Positions 61,518 through 64,000 of a stretch of DNA of 64,000 nucleotides are shown here, in pieces; position 1 is the first letter of the stretch, and each line of letters starts with the position of its first letter. Under the pieces are notes generated by a model. That model was not told the origin of the DNA. It was given only the letters and a program-made list of their open reading frames with translations, and did no database searches. The position numbers and the translations under genes were made by a program. Origin of the DNA: Lunularia cruciata (taxonomy: Eukaryota; Streptophyta; Marchantiopsida; Lunulariales; Lunulariaceae). The stretch spans positions 40,711,493 through 40,775,492 of the forward strand of contig OX419759.1 in NCBI GenBank assembly GCA_948567375.1. The letters are read 5' to 3'.

Positions 61518-63020
61518 TTATATAATACTTTCGACATGCACATACGAATTTGCTATTCGGGAGGAGTGGAATATCTAGTAGAGAAAGAATGATGGCTCCT
61601 TGTGCTTTTTAGAACTTACTGGAGGGGGAAACTGTGAGATAGCGTACCAACAGAGATCATTTCTCCTGTGCACTGTGACGCCGAACGAGCGCATCACGAC
61701 GTCGCGGCCTTGTACTTCGTGACGGGCGGGGAACCTGAAATAAGGTTAAATCACAGTCAAGGTCACTGCGCGAGGGAGATGCCTAAACACAAGGGGCCCC
61801 AACCAGCTCTGCGAGATTGGATTTAAATTGTCCGCTAGGCCCACCAATGACAGTGAGAACTTTTGGTGACGGTCGCCAAGCGACACCCATAGAGTGTACA
61901 CACTCACACGGACTGTACGTGCGGGTGTGGGTGCTGGTTGCTAAGCGGGTACCTAATTGCGCGAGAAAGCGGAGCCATATCGCGCAGCTAATCAGAAGCG
62001 CGGAACCGGCCTCGGACAACCCTCGCTCAGTAATATAGATGAAACCCGCAACCACAAAAGACAAAACTGTGAACATTCCACTTACCACCAAAGCACACGT
62101 CGTTAGAACCCGAGAGCTTTGGAAATTGAACTGGCGGAGCTTGACTGGTTGTAGACAACATGTACACGAGGCTCTGATGAATCAAGAGTCAAGACCTGTC
62201 TTTTCAGCTTGAGGCCGTGAGTGCAATGAAATCCGCGCATGGCGGAAAGACATCGCGGAAACATTGGATAAGTTTGAGATGACAGCTGCTCATGATATTA
62301 GTAGCACAGCATATACAAATTCTTTAACATAACATTCAAACCAACATACACTTGAGTGTACAGTACTGTATGAAGAATAAGTCACGATATATTCAAAAGT
62401 AAATCCACAACAAGAAACGTTAGGGTGACTACGGTACCTACAGTAGCTACAGGGTAGCCTGTCCGCCTCCATGCGCCACCGCCAGGAGACCGAAGGAAAG
62501 ACTACTCGCGAAAAAAAGAGGATGTGGATTCTTTAACACCCAAGTCTTGGTAATTGAGCATGGCCTTGGGCTGAGGCAAACATGTGGTTCCCCTATTAGA
62601 AAGCCAACAAATAAGATGAGATGGATCTCGCATGCATCAAAACTAAGCGAAATTTTAGCGTTGCTCCAGGGCAGAATGTGAAACAGTTCCAAAAGCAAAA
62701 GATCCATTTACAGGTTAACGACTGCCGTCGATTCCAGACCCGATAAGTGGCAGGTAATGAATACCCAAATGTGTTAGCAAGGACATAAATCGAATTGAAG
62801 CCCATGAAGCTAAAGCCAAGGGAACTAAAGACAAGCTTTTCTGAAACACACACACACACACACTATATACTAGAATCTTAAATTATGGATGATGCTGCTG
62901 CTGCTGCTCTTGCCCCTTCGTGGCTTCCTGAGTGTGGCAGCAAAGCAACAACTGATATAAAAACCATCCTTATCGCTCCTTCCTTATTTATAAGCCCCCA
63001 CCCAATCTGCTTTTCCCGAC
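61518..63020. other. Intergenic, weak overlapping frames only
   Basis: A GC- and CpG-richer segment at 61660-62040 has overlapping frames on both strands (minus 61783-62091, plus 61817-62038), neither with a known motif. A CA dinucleotide run lies at 62846-62862 and a GCT run at 62892-62907. Confidence 0.35.
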
Positions 63021-63033
63021 CAAACCCCTCGTC

Positions 63034-63065
63034 TATAAATACGGACTCTCTTTCGCTCAAAAGAA
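63034..63065 (+). promoter_or_regulatory. Possible plus-strand core promoter
   Basis: TATAAATACGG at 63034 is followed ~25 bases later by the pyrimidine-rich CTCTCTTTCGCTC, as in plant core promoters. Downstream lies a CT-rich leader with TCTCGCG x3 (63141-63161) and CCTCCTCCTAC. Confidence 0.4.
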
Positions 63066-63210
63066 TCTGGAATGACTTTTTCTCCTCTACCGCCGCGATA
63101 TAGGAAGGATTTCGGCCGAAATTTCGGTATCACTCATCCGTCTCGCGTCTCGCGTCTCGCGTCTGGCCTTGCAACCCAAACAAACATCCTCCTCCTACAC
63201 TGTATTCTGC

Positions 63211-63309
63211 ATGGCCGGTGGGCAAGCGACCGGGTCCACAGCTCGTGAACCGGTCTTCCCAAGATCCCGGGATCTGATCCAATTCTACACACATTCTACA
63301 GTATACTGA
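63211..63309 (+). CDS. Possible small ORF or first exon
   Basis: An ATG in good context (TGCATGGCC) opens 32 codons starting MAGGQATGSTAREPVFPRS and ending THSTVY-stop. It is the first ATG after the candidate promoter at 63034. A weak donor ACA|GTATAC lies near the end, so it may be a first exon that continues past the window. No family is recognised and chance is possible. Confidence 0.25.
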   Translation: MAGGQATGSTAREPVFPRSRDLIQFYTHSTVY

Positions 63310-64000
63310 ATTATGTAAAATTTCATTGCTCAAGATTTGCTTTCTTCGCATTCTTCTTTCCTTCCCTGTTGGCTTCCTAACTCACGTGGCACATCTTCTC
63401 TGACGGCTTTATATAATGGTAGATGACATTCTGACGCCGCCATAAACAATTCTCCCTTGCCCAGCCCAAAAGCCGATGTTTTTCCTATCAAGTGGTTGCA
63501 TGCACGTCACCAAGCTAGTTCACTTCATATATCGCGTCTCCCTCCACAGTATTGATCTACAGGCATAATCTGAATAACTAAATATTCACAACATCTCACG
63601 GCCTCGGCTCTTTTTTTTTTTCTTTTTTTTTACGTCTCTTTACAACCGTGCGAGCATATCCTAAATACCTACATCCACAAAACTTTACCTAATAATGTGT
63701 TGTGGCTAAACGTTATTACTTGAGCTTGAATGTTGTTTTTTTCCATCTTTCTGGCTGAAAATGATTGATTCAGATAGAGTCGCTCATAGAGTTACTATCG
63801 AGTGTGAGATACCATATTCTTGTCCATAATGTTCGCGTCTATCTACCTTATTCGTATAAATGTAAATCTATAAATTTCAAAATTTTGAAATTTTCATGTC
63901 CAAATGTATAATTTGACAGTAACATAGAATATTTACAAGGATGTATATTTTCTGAAGTTGTGTTATAATTGAGATTCTAGAGTCATTCTGATTAACGGTA
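63310..64000. other. AT-rich end of window, nothing recognised
   Basis: Poly-T tracts at 63611-63631. No frame of note. Confidence 0.4.

Noticed and set aside
61783-62091. Minus-strand 102-codon ORF in GC-rich DNA
   Set aside because: The opposite strand is open over the same range, so high GC explains it. No motif.
1-64000. tRNA, rRNA, CRISPR array or known plant miRNA
   Set aside because: No cloverleaf box pairs, no spaced direct repeats and no conserved miRNA words were seen by eye.

Overview
The window is nuclear DNA of a land plant. Evidence: Ty3-type LTR retrotransposons with the plant initiator-Met tRNA primer site (TGGTATCAGAGC), a hAT transposase relic, GT-AG introns, and a gene for a DRIP-type Polycomb-RING-related protein (C-terminal RAWUL domain). 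Mixed gene and transposon islands, many short exons and long CT-rich leaders would suit a bryophyte, but that is a guess.

Layout. 1-30.7 kb is a decayed, AT-rich, CpG-poor transposon island. It holds part of a minus-strand Ty3 element (1-1468); four ~690-bp solo-LTR-like repeats; a large minus-strand Ty3 element (~5.2-16.4 kb) with a plus-strand Ty3 chromovirus (9364-14943) inserted in its protease region; a plus-strand non-LTR-type reverse transcriptase relic (~24.2-28.6 kb) split by a solo LTR; and a minus-strand hAT relic (~28.9-30.65 kb). At ~30.77 kb base composition changes sharply to CpG-containing, gene-like DNA.

30.8-42.5 kb holds two convergent genes. The first (plus strand, ~30780-35800) is a many-exon gene that I rebuilt from splice signals and reading-frame phase; I do not recognise its family. 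The second (minus strand, 42056-36130) encodes a ~938-residue protein whose C-terminus, spread over four exons, matches the RAWUL domain of DRIP/PCGF-like E3 ligases; no RING domain is visible upstream. 42.5-52 kb is mainly leader, promoter and intergenic sequence of the second gene.

52-59 kb is a second transposon island: a minus-strand relative of the non-LTR reverse transcriptase, next to a minus-strand Ty3 element with two 393-bp LTRs (54416-58591) that has lost its reverse transcriptase. 59.4-64 kb is mostly gene-free, with a dispersed ~88-bp repeat and a possible plus-strand promoter near 63.03 kb.

Most notable: the unrecognised many-exon gene, the RING-less DRIP-like gene, heat-shock-element-like motifs in the Ty3 LTRs, and a four-copy repeat beginning with a GGGGCTTAGCCCC palindrome that also ends the non-LTR element.
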